Positions 1 to 6,757 of a stretch of DNA of 15,437 nt are shown in pieces. The stretch comes from Candidatus Raymondbacteria bacterium RIFOXYA2_FULL_49_16. GTDB taxonomy: Bacteria; Fibrobacterota; OXYB2-FULL-49-7; XYB2-FULL-49-35. The translations under genes and the position numbers were made by a program. Positions within the stretch are counted from its first letter, which is position 1. Each line of letters starts with the position of its first letter. The stretch covers positions 1 through 15,437 of the forward strand of contig MFYT01000016.1 in the NCBI GenBank assembly GCA_001789205.1, read 5' to 3'. Below the pieces are notes generated by a model. It did no database searches and was not told where the DNA came from. It saw only the letters and a list, made by a program, of their open reading frames with translations.

Positions 1-1257
1 CACAATTCCACGGTGGACGAAATACAGGCAAGCAGGGATTACCGCTTTCCAAAGGGCGGCATGAACCAGCGTGTAACATGGGACCCCGCAACCACCATTG
101 ATCGCGCTGAATCCCTGAGTGTGCGCGTAAAATATACCCCTGTCATGTATCCTTTTGAGAGCAATTATACTCCTGACCCAAGGTATGACAACACACAGCA
201 ATGCCCATACATGGGCTTTCCCGGCGCATTTACGGTTGACATCTCCCCGCGGCGTGTCCAAAATTTCACCGTATCGCCCGGCCAGCAGTATCATTGGTAC
301 CGCAATGGCATTGACATGGGTACGGCAACAGCGCAGGCTGCGCGGCCCGGTTCCCCTGACGGCATTGTAACCATACCGAATTATTATTTTCACCAGGGCG
401 CGGCCACCTGTACAAAGACCGCGACACTCACCACCCTCACGATTAAGGCAGGGGCAGGATCAATTCCTGAGGATGTTGTCGCACCTGGGCCCATTTCAGG
501 GCTCGAGCTTGTGTCAAACGACCCGACCTCTGAATTTTTCGGACTGGGAATATACTGGGCAAATGCTGATTCAGTCCAACTGGTCAAAAGGGACTATAAC
601 CTGATCACCTTGCGCTTTTCCGCGCCCGGCGACGATGGCAGCACAGGGACCTGCACGCGCTATGTCTTGAGAATATCGGGTAATTCAGGAGATGTTGCAA
701 CAAGCCCGACTATTGTACGCACTTTGCCTGCACCGGTTCCGGCTGGCCAGAGCGTTGAATTCACCTTTGGATCCTATTTCCTTTCCAGCGGTACATATTA
801 CATGGCCGTGGAGGCCTATGACGAGAACAATAACAGTTCGGGCATTTCAAATGTAATCAGCACATCCGTCACCTTTAGCGACAATGGCGGCACCATCCTG
901 ATCCACAACAACCAGCTTGATTCCCTGCTGGGAACGCTTGGTCCGGAAGCCCGTCTTGCCAATGCGCAGGCATTGGACTTGCCGCTTTTAGGCGTGTGGC
1001 CCAATCCCTTCAACCCGGACGCAGTCATCAGGTGCTTTGTGCCCGCGCGCATTGCCGGAAATGAGGTCTCGCTCGCCGTATTCGACGCTCGCGGAAGGTG
1101 CGTTAAAGACTTCGGCACAGTACGAACAGGTGCGGACAACCGTTTTGTGTGGACCGGCACAGACAAAGCAGGCGCAACGCTCGCATCGGGCATGTACGTT
1201 GTCAGGCTCAAGGCAAAAAACAGCTCTCTTGTCAGAAAGATCACAATGATGAAATGA
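1..1257 (+). CDS. Exported hydrolase-family protein, 3' part (FnIII and T9SS sorting domain)
   Basis: The reading frame is open at base 1, so the true start lies upstream; the GTG at 13 is only an internal codon. The first ~150 residues match the region after the catalytic domain of the two hydrolases at 8586 and 10775. They share a PRR(V/L)QNF segment followed by a G-x-Y strand and an (V/I)TIPNYYF/VTFPGFLV-type strand. The catalytic Ser/Asp/His part, if present, is off the window. A fibronectin type III domain follows at about bases 470-880, with the typical ITLRFSAPGDDGSTG start and a TYYMAVEAYDENNN...ISNVIS end. Then comes a T9SS type A sorting domain with PNPFNP at 1000-1017 and a VRKITMMK tail. 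It is probably secreted across the outer membrane. The next gene follows after 19 bases, so the two are likely co-transcribed. Family membership is seen; enzymatic function is inferred from the paralogs. Confidence 0.85.
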   Translation, partial: HNSTVDEIQASRDYRFPKGGMNQRVTWDPATTIDRAESLSVRVKYTPVMYPFESNYTPDPRYDNTQQCPYMGFPGAFTVDISPRRVQNFTVSPGQQYHWYRNGIDMGTATAQAARPGSPDGIVTIPNYYFHQGAATCTKTATLTTLTIKAGAGSIPEDVVAPGPISGLELVSNDPTSEFFGLGIYWANADSVQLVKRDYNLITLRFSAPGDDGSTGTCTRYVLRISGNSGDVATSPTIVRTLPAPVPAGQSVEFTFGSYFLSSGTYYMAVEAYDENNNSSGISNVISTSVTFSDNGGTILIHNNQLDSLLGTLGPEARLANAQALDLPLLGVWPNPFNPDAVIRCFVPARIAGNEVSLAVFDARGRCVKDFGTVRTGADNRFVWTGTDKAGATLASGMYVVRLKAKNSSLVRKITMMK

Positions 1258-1276
1258 TCATACCAGGAGGTTTTTT

Positions 1277-2968
1277 ATGAATAACCATACGGTTTTCATT
1301 CTTCTAATTATTTTAGAAATATTTTCCTTGAGTTTTTCCCAATTTCCTGCTAATACATCCATATCCTGGCAAATTGAAAATCTGCCGGATAGTGTAATCA
1401 GACCTGCTCAGCTTGAGTATAAAGGAGCTTTTAAAGTTCCCCAGGGTTCAGGACATGAATCGTGGCAATATGGAGGATCTGGGATCACTTATTTTCCGGA
1501 AGGGGACTCGGAGGGACCAAACGATGGTTATCCAGGCTCGCTTTTTGGTTGTGCAAATATAAACGGCCAGTCAGTGGGAGAACTTTCCATTCCCGTGCCT
1601 GTAATTTCCCCGGAAGAAAATCTGGCTGTCTTGAACAGGGCAACATCACTTCAGGTTCCAGTCTGTGTGGTTGAAGGCACAATATCCATGGATAGCGGTC
1701 CTTTTCCCAATGCACTTTGGACCATCGGATACCTGCCCCCCCAAGGCGATCAATCAATAGGAAAGCTGTATTTTGGAGGCTGGCTAAGCTACACTTCCCA
1801 GGAAGAATGGTCGCATGGTGCATGCGACCTCACACTTTCCAGCCACAACCCATCGGGCATGTGGCGCTTGAGCGGTCTAAGCGCATTCGAAGGAACCAAT
1901 ACAACCATGCAGATACCCGTGGAATGGGCCGATAAGTATTGCCCAGGCATGGTCTTGGCTTTGGGTGGCGCTGTAAACGGCGGCTCCACGGCTTACGGTG
2001 TTGGATCTGGTCCAAGTATTATTGCATGCGCGCCATTGAGCCATGGAAATCCGCCAGCGCCAGGTACAATTCTGGAAAATAAAATATTATTGCGTTATGG
2101 CGTCTCTTCAGACCCCAGCTACCAGGCTGTTCGCGACCGGCAGAAAAGAGACTGCTGGAGCGGCGGCGCGTGGGTGAACCATGGGGACCGATCCGCAATC
2201 CTTTTTTTTGGCTCCAAGGATGCAGGAGAGAGTTATTACGGGTTTCCCAAGACCTCGGAAGGGTATAAAGTTTTTATGAATGAAGGTGGACATGGTTTGC
2301 CGGATTCGTGCAAGTGGATGTACATGGATTTCGATTCCGTGTATCATTGCCTGGACACTAATACCGGCCAGCGCAGCTGGTATGCGGATTTTCCCCGGGC
2401 CTGCGTGTATTTTTATGACCCCGATGATCTGGCTAAAGTGGCCCAGGGGCTGATTCCATCGTATGGGCCCCAGTATTACGCCCGGTTGGATGTATCTGAA
2501 TACATGTACGATCAGGATCCCCAGTCCAGTTTTCTTTACGGGACAGGATACGATCAGGCAAACGGTCTCCTGTATTCGTTCGAGCGCAGTATTGAAGGCG
2601 ATTTGCCCATTGTACATGTATGGAAGATACATGAGGCCTCAGCGCGAATAGACGGCAATGATATGCGCAAAGACATAGCGATAACCGTGTCGCCGAATCC
2701 ATTTAGCGCGAGTATAATCATTGCCGTACAGGGTGTGGGTTCGCGTTCCATGAACATACCAAGCGATATGGTTGTGCAAATATTTGATATTGCAGGACGG
2801 CGTATCGGAATTCCACACGATGTTTCCACGGCAAAACATAATACGCCGGACAAAATACATGATGCGAGGTATACCTGGTCCGCGGCAAACTGTCCAAATG
2901 GCGTCTACATTGTCAGGGCAAAGATAGGCCCACGAACGGTCAACCGCAGTATTATGCTGATACGATGA
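1277..2968 (+). CDS. Uncharacterised exported protein with T9SS sorting domain (DGYPGSLFG family)
   Basis: 563 residues. The start is set by AGGAGG at 1265-1270, six bases before the ATG, and by an immediate signal peptide (about residues 1-22, hydrophobic, ending SFSQ). The body is a paralog of the protein at 12958. Shared landmarks are LEYKGAF, a YGG...YFPEGD...GPNDGYPGSLFG block, SIPVP, a P(V/K)EWAD segment, an IIACAPL...GNPP block and a GGAWV...RSAI(L)FF block. I know no function for this family. The acidic GPNDGYPG loop could bind a metal, which is conjecture. The fold is probably beta-rich, possibly a propeller. The C-terminus is a divergent sorting domain: PNPFSAS (2693 onward) replaces PNPFNP, it carries a longer insert, and it ends SIMLIR. 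It likely shares a transcript with the preceding hydrolase-family gene, the same order seen at 10775-14463. Confidence 0.9.
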   Translation: MNNHTVFILLIILEIFSLSFSQFPANTSISWQIENLPDSVIRPAQLEYKGAFKVPQGSGHESWQYGGSGITYFPEGDSEGPNDGYPGSLFGCANINGQSVGELSIPVPVISPEENLAVLNRATSLQVPVCVVEGTISMDSGPFPNALWTIGYLPPQGDQSIGKLYFGGWLSYTSQEEWSHGACDLTLSSHNPSGMWRLSGLSAFEGTNTTMQIPVEWADKYCPGMVLALGGAVNGGSTAYGVGSGPSIIACAPLSHGNPPAPGTILENKILLRYGVSSDPSYQAVRDRQKRDCWSGGAWVNHGDRSAILFFGSKDAGESYYGFPKTSEGYKVFMNEGGHGLPDSCKWMYMDFDSVYHCLDTNTGQRSWYADFPRACVYFYDPDDLAKVAQGLIPSYGPQYYARLDVSEYMYDQDPQSSFLYGTGYDQANGLLYSFERSIEGDLPIVHVWKIHEASARIDGNDMRKDIAITVSPNPFSASIIIAVQGVGSRSMNIPSDMVVQIFDIAGRRIGIPHDVSTAKHNTPDKIHDARYTWSAANCPNGVYIVRAKIGPRTVNRSIMLIR

Positions 2969-2975
2969 CCATGTA

Positions 2976-3062
2976 TATAGTATCGTCTATTGGACTGGGT
3001 CGATGCCGTTCCCTCCAACCTCGGTGTCGGCCCAGTTTCTCAAAATACTTATAGATACTATA
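2976..3062 (+). other. Long nested RNA hairpin, possible terminator or leader structure
   Basis: An inner stem pairs 2994-3008 with 3022-3036: 15 consecutive pairs, of which 12 are Watson-Crick and 3 are G-U, around a 13-nt loop. An outer perfect 9-bp stem pairs TATAGTATC (2976-2984) with GATACTATA (3054-3062), with TAT/ATA (2988-2990/3051-3053) stacked inside it. The G-U pairs make it asymmetric, so it is more stable as plus-strand RNA. The inner stem is followed by TTTCTC, a poor U-tract, so terminator activity is uncertain. It lies between the stop of the uncharacterised gene and the phosphoesterase, and could separate their transcription or protect an mRNA end. Confidence 0.5.
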
Positions 3063-3076
3063 CTTGGAGAATTTTC

Positions 3077-4627
3077 ATAAAAACCCATCTATTTTTTATC
3101 CTTTTAATTGGTTTAAATGTTTTTTCCGCCATTGATGTGCCGCCATATATGTATCTTGATACGGACAATACCCAAACCGCTCTTTTTATCCATTGGAAAG
3201 GAGGAGAGGGAACTATGTATTACGGTATAATAAATTCGGGGTTCAATCAAACGGCGACAGGCACCAATTATGTTCATCTGACGGGTCTTAATCCCGGTGG
3301 CAGGTATCAATGGTATCTTGACGTGGACGGTGACAAAAGCGACACGGGAAGTTTTCACCTTGATCCTGGACCGGGCCAGCCGTTTACAATGGTGATTTTC
3401 GGAGACACACAGTATATGGGGCCAGCAGCTGAACGGTTTTTTAAATATGTATATGAAATTAATCCAGACCTTTTTATAATAGTAGGAGATCTCACTCGAG
3501 ACAAAGACTCAGAGTGCGATGGCGAGGAAAGGTGTCAGAATCTTGACAGCCTTTTCAGGATATTTCCAAAAGCGTTCGCCAATTCGATTCTTGTCCCAAT
3601 ACGGGGAAATCATGACTCAAAGGGACAGCACTGGGTCGACTTTTTTCCGCACATTCCCGCAACTCTGTATAATGACACGGCTACTTACGGGTGGAACAAT
3701 CAGGTGATAACATCCGGAATGCAAATTGCCAGAAACTACTTTTTGGACTATGGCAACATCTCTTTTTCGATAAATGACGGCGGTCAGACCCTTGATAATG
3801 GGGCGTGGAACGGAAGCGTTCTCAGGGAATGGTGGGAGGAAAAGATAGACCTCCGTATGAATCATGGTCAGATTCGGCCGATGATAATCGCGTTGTCCCA
3901 TTATAACAGAGAGGAGAATTACCGTTACGGTCCGGTGTATCAATCCAGAAAGGGAGTGCTATGGTATAATGGCCATACTCATTTCTATGCGAGAACAAAG
4001 TGGGTTAAAATTAAGGATTCTGAAGATGGTGCTGAGTCTGTCAGCGATACCCAGCAGCCGGAACATATGATCTTTTGTCATGCTGGCAGTCCTGTCTGGC
4101 CATTAGCATGCGATTCCGGGAGTAACAGCCAAGCTCCCAACCCTTCTTTACTTGCCTATCGTAATTGCGCGGAAGATACGAATACCGTGAGTATTTTGTC
4201 TATTGTTGATGTCAGTGATGAAGGAATGATCCATCACAGGGCGCGTTCGGTGCCGGTTGTTGGAGACCATGAGCTTATGGATTCATTTACCGTTGATGGT
4301 ACGGCAATGGTGGACGATTATTCTGCCGCTACAAGTGTTTTTTTTGGATTTGAAAGGGAACATAATGATGTTGTGATGGGTGTGTGGCCAAATCCGTTTA
4401 ACCCTGCTGTAAAGATAACGGTAAACAGGCGGGCCGCTGCCAGTGAAAATCCAACACTATGCATATATAATGCCAGTGGCAAAATGGTTCAAAGACTGCG
4501 TGTTTCCAGCTACCAGCTGCAATCTGGCATTGTATGGGATGCTTCGGCTTTTCCGAGCGGTATATATATGGCCAGGGTATATATTGGCGGGATGACCCTC
4601 ATCAAGACAATGATATTGCTGAAATGA
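3077..4627 (+). CDS. Exported purple-acid-phosphatase-like metallophosphoesterase with T9SS sorting domain
   Basis: About 516 residues if read from 3077. All five calcineurin-type metallophosphoesterase motifs are present, numbered from 3077: GDTQ (109-112), GDLT (137-140), GNHD (177-180), SHY (His ~275) and GHTH (299-302). These residues bind a two-metal centre that hydrolyses phosphate mono- or diesters. A fibronectin-like domain precedes them (about 22-100), as in purple acid phosphatases. The C-terminus is a T9SS sorting domain (PNPFNP at 4388-4405, MILLK tail). The start is odd. A signal peptide begins exactly at 3077 (KTHLFFILLIGLNVFSA after the initiator), and GGAG at 3066-3069 is correctly spaced from it, but the codon is ATA. 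The only conventional upstream start is TTG at 2990, inside the hairpin, with no ribosome site and a 29-residue polar extension. I prefer 3077, possibly a mutated ATG. Confidence 0.88.
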   Translation: MKTHLFFILLIGLNVFSAIDVPPYMYLDTDNTQTALFIHWKGGEGTMYYGIINSGFNQTATGTNYVHLTGLNPGGRYQWYLDVDGDKSDTGSFHLDPGPGQPFTMVIFGDTQYMGPAAERFFKYVYEINPDLFIIVGDLTRDKDSECDGEERCQNLDSLFRIFPKAFANSILVPIRGNHDSKGQHWVDFFPHIPATLYNDTATYGWNNQVITSGMQIARNYFLDYGNISFSINDGGQTLDNGAWNGSVLREWWEEKIDLRMNHGQIRPMIIALSHYNREENYRYGPVYQSRKGVLWYNGHTHFYARTKWVKIKDSEDGAESVSDTQQPEHMIFCHAGSPVWPLACDSGSNSQAPNPSLLAYRNCAEDTNTVSILSIVDVSDEGMIHHRARSVPVVGDHELMDSFTVDGTAMVDDYSAATSVFFGFEREHNDVVMGVWPNPFNPAVKITVNRRAAASENPTLCIYNASGKMVQRLRVSSYQLQSGIVWDASAFPSGIYMARVYIGGMTLIKTMILLK

Positions 4628-4830
4628 GTGTTCGGATTAACGTTCTTTGAATCCAGTTGGGTGCAAGTCCCAATCTCGGCAAAACCTGTCAGCCGAGTAG
4701 CAAGAGGCCTGATATGCGCTGGAAACGGCGCATATCAAAGCGACCTGATCCGCCTGAAACGGATAGCCTTAAAGGGCGCAATGCAAACGTACAGGCGGTA
4801 ACGCAAGTGAAACTATAGGCAAGGAAATAG
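4628..4830 (+). mobile_element. Probable group II intron remnant (5' part of domain I)
   Basis: The segment begins GTGTTCGG, directly after the phosphoesterase stop, resembling the GUGYG 5' end of group II introns. It then folds into successive hairpins: GGATT/AATCC; TTGGG-TGCAAG-TCCCAA; CTCGGC...GCCGAG; GATATGCGC...GCGCATATC with a GGAAAC loop; and ATCCG...CGGAT. From memory, the order AAAGCGA, hairpin, GCGCAATG, then AACGCAAGTGAAAC parallels domain I of the lactococcal Ll.LtrB intron (AAAGCGA, hairpin, GTCGCAATG, GAACGCAAGTTTC). No reverse transcriptase, domain V or 3' end is present before the next gene, so it is truncated. It could instead be an unrelated structured RNA. I did not find a convincing exon-binding site. 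Confidence 0.55.
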
Positions 4831-4832
4831 TA

Positions 4833-4861
4833 TTGACATAGTAAATAATAATGATTATACT
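4833..4861 (+). promoter_or_regulatory. Near-consensus sigma70-type promoter for the LamG protein gene
   Basis: TTGACA (4833-4838), a 17-base spacer, then TATACT (4856-4861). The predicted transcription start is near 4868, giving a leader of about 40 bases to the ATG at 4908. The spacer contains GTAAATAAT (4841-4849), which matches 8 of 9 bases of one arm of the inverted repeat at 8479-8498. That could be a half-site for the same regulator or AT-rich coincidence. Confidence 0.7.
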
Positions 4862-4907
4862 TAAGGTTAAGAACAATGAGCATGTCTGAAAAAGGGGAGG
4901 CTTGGTA

Positions 4908-6704
4908 ATGAATAACCCAATACTATGTATCACTATTTTTTGCCTGCTGGCGGGTGCCAGCCGGATTCATGCCGAAGACAGCCTGGTAGCATCCTGGAAT
5001 TTTAATGAGAATACAGGGGACACTGTCCGCGATGGCAGCGGCAATGGGAACCATGGTAAAATTTGCGGAGCCACCTGGGTTTCCGGTTTTTCAGGAGGGA
5101 GTGCCTTGAATTTCGACGGAGTGGATGATTCTGTCCTGGTCCGCGATCTGGGAGTTGATAGCAATGAACCTAGGACCGCCATGCTATGGTTTAAAACCGC
5201 TGTTGACGAGAACAGCCAGTTGCTCTGGGCAAGTCTGATCAACATTGGCGGTGACGGCGCTGCTCGAAGGGCCTGGGTTATCGACGTACGGAACGAAGAC
5301 GGTTCCTGCACTGGATATCCGTCCCGCAGAATTACCGGACATTATTTTCAGTCAAGTACCTGTTCCGAACGCACGTTAACCAGTATTGGAATCGATGGCT
5401 GGCACCATGTTGCATTGACAAACAGCGGTACTTTCCAGGTGCTGTATCTTGATGGAGACAGCATTGGAAAGTCAATTATAACTTCCTTGAATACCGCGCC
5501 CGGCCCGACGAAGATAGGCGCAAGGCCCGGGCTTGGCGGGTATTTCAACGGCATCATTGATGAAGTTCGTATCTACAACCGGTGCCTCACTACCGAGGAA
5601 ATCAGGACTCAATTCAACGCCTATCAGGGCACGGCGCCGGAAATTATCGCCATTCAGACCCCGACATTGGAACAGAAACCGTTGTTCCAGTGGTATGCTG
5701 TTCCTGGAGCGCTTACATACACGATTCAAATCGACATCTCCCAAGCGTTTGGCTCACCGCTTACAACAATCTCGACAAGCGATACGTTCTTTCAACAATT
5801 GGTTAATCTGCCCATTGACACTATCTACTGGCATGTTAAGAGCGATCAGAGTATGCTTTACAGCGCAACTAGCTCGTTTGTCATCCAGGACTCAACCATT
5901 CCCATCTTGGTTCCTTATACGCCAAATCCAACGCAGGTCCGGCGGCCGGTACTGCGGTGGCACGCCGTGGCAGAAGCAGCTTCATACCAGGTTCTCGTTG
6001 ATACGGACAGTGTTTTCAGCAGCCCTGAAGTATCGATTTCCGTTGCCGATACACTGTTTCAGCCCTTGTCAAATCTTCCATCCGGCATGATTTACTGGAA
6101 AGTGAAATCAGATCTTAATGCGGCCTTCTCCGGAACGGGCAGCTTTTATATAACGCCTGATACAATTCCGTTCCTGTATGCATTCAACGGTTCTGAGACC
6201 TTAGAGCGTCGGCCCCTATTCAGGTGGGGCCTGGTAACGCGCGCGATCCAGTACCGTATCCAGATAGACACATCCAGAATATTTCTTTCGCCAGGAGTAT
6301 CCCTTGATGTGAGCGATACGACTTTTACGCCATTGTCGAACCTGAATTATACCCAGTATTTTTGGCGCGTAAGTTGCGACTTGAATACTGCAGCATACAG
6401 CCCTGTTGATAGCGTCGCAGTGGTACTGTCTTCAGGCCGGGAGAAAAACGTTAAACTAGTGACGGATGGAATGACTGTTTCTCCCAATCCATTTAATCCC
6501 TCTGCCACAATCCGGTTCCGTAATCAAAACCGTAATGCAGCTATCCGTATTTTTTCAGTGAATGGTATTGTAGTCTACGCGCAGCAAGGGGTTCGCGAAG
6601 GGCTTGTGACGTGGAATGCCACTGGCCAACCCAGCGGTGTGTACATCGTCGAAGTTTTTGCTGAGGGCAGAGCAATCAGCAGCCGTATCTGTCTCATGAA
6701 ATAA
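4908..6704 (+). CDS. Exported LamG-domain (lectin-like) protein with three beta-sandwich repeats and T9SS sorting domain
   Basis: 598 residues. ATG 4908 is chosen because GGGGAGG (4894-4900) lies seven bases upstream; an in-frame TTG at 4902 is too close. The signal peptide ends about residue 23 (IHAED). Residues ~25-235 form a LamG / concanavalin-A-like domain: LVASWNFNE, GNGNHG, ALNFDGVDD, GWHHVAL, LYLDG, IIDEVRIYNR.LTTEEI. Such domains usually bind glycans or protein ligands. Three repeats of about 90 residues follow (~243-520), each with RP/KPLFxW, a Y.(I/V)xIDT/VDT strand, a DTxFxxLxNL turn and a YWxVKSD or FWRVSCD end, consistent with Ig/FnIII-like sandwiches. The sorting domain starts with PNPFNP at 6483-6500 and ends ICLMK. 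No catalytic motif is visible, so it is probably an adhesin or substrate-binding accessory protein. It has its own promoter. Confidence 0.92.
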   Translation: MNNPILCITIFCLLAGASRIHAEDSLVASWNFNENTGDTVRDGSGNGNHGKICGATWVSGFSGGSALNFDGVDDSVLVRDLGVDSNEPRTAMLWFKTAVDENSQLLWASLINIGGDGAARRAWVIDVRNEDGSCTGYPSRRITGHYFQSSTCSERTLTSIGIDGWHHVALTNSGTFQVLYLDGDSIGKSIITSLNTAPGPTKIGARPGLGGYFNGIIDEVRIYNRCLTTEEIRTQFNAYQGTAPEIIAIQTPTLEQKPLFQWYAVPGALTYTIQIDISQAFGSPLTTISTSDTFFQQLVNLPIDTIYWHVKSDQSMLYSATSSFVIQDSTIPILVPYTPNPTQVRRPVLRWHAVAEAASYQVLVDTDSVFSSPEVSISVADTLFQPLSNLPSGMIYWKVKSDLNAAFSGTGSFYITPDTIPFLYAFNGSETLERRPLFRWGLVTRAIQYRIQIDTSRIFLSPGVSLDVSDTTFTPLSNLNYTQYFWRVSCDLNTAAYSPVDSVAVVLSSGREKNVKLVTDGMTVSPNPFNPSATIRFRNQNRNAAIRIFSVNGIVVYAQQGVREGLVTWNATGQPSGVYIVEVFAEGRAISSRICLMK

Positions 6705-6757
6705 CTGGCATGTGATTCCTTTTCAGGACCTGACACCACCATGCACCGAGAGCATGC

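Noticed and set aside
13-15. GTG at 13 as a true start codon
   Set aside because: The frame is open to base 1 and the protein lacks the signal peptide and catalytic part expected from its paralogs, so the gene is cut by the window edge.
2108-2632. 174-codon minus-strand frame
   Set aside because: It overlaps a conserved, paralog-supported exported protein; no ribosome site, signal or motif.
2990-3076. TTG 2990 as the phosphoesterase start
   Set aside because: No ribosome site, lies inside a stable hairpin, and would place 29 polar residues before the signal peptide; kept only as an alternative.
4628-4907. tRNA, tmRNA, RNase P RNA or a riboswitch controlling the LamG gene
   Set aside because: No matching signature motifs, and a strong promoter lies downstream of the structured segment, so it is not the leader of that gene.
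5533-6090. 185-codon plus-strand frame in another phase inside the LamG gene
   Set aside because: Arg/Ser-rich composition typical of an out-of-phase reading of the three-repeat region; the real frame has clear domain patterns.
6740-6756. CATGC...GCATG hairpin between the convergent LamG and regulator genes
   Set aside because: Only a 5-bp stem with a 7-base loop and no T-tract on either side; too weak to call a terminator. The nearby TCAGGACCTGA palindrome (6723-6733) also lacks support.
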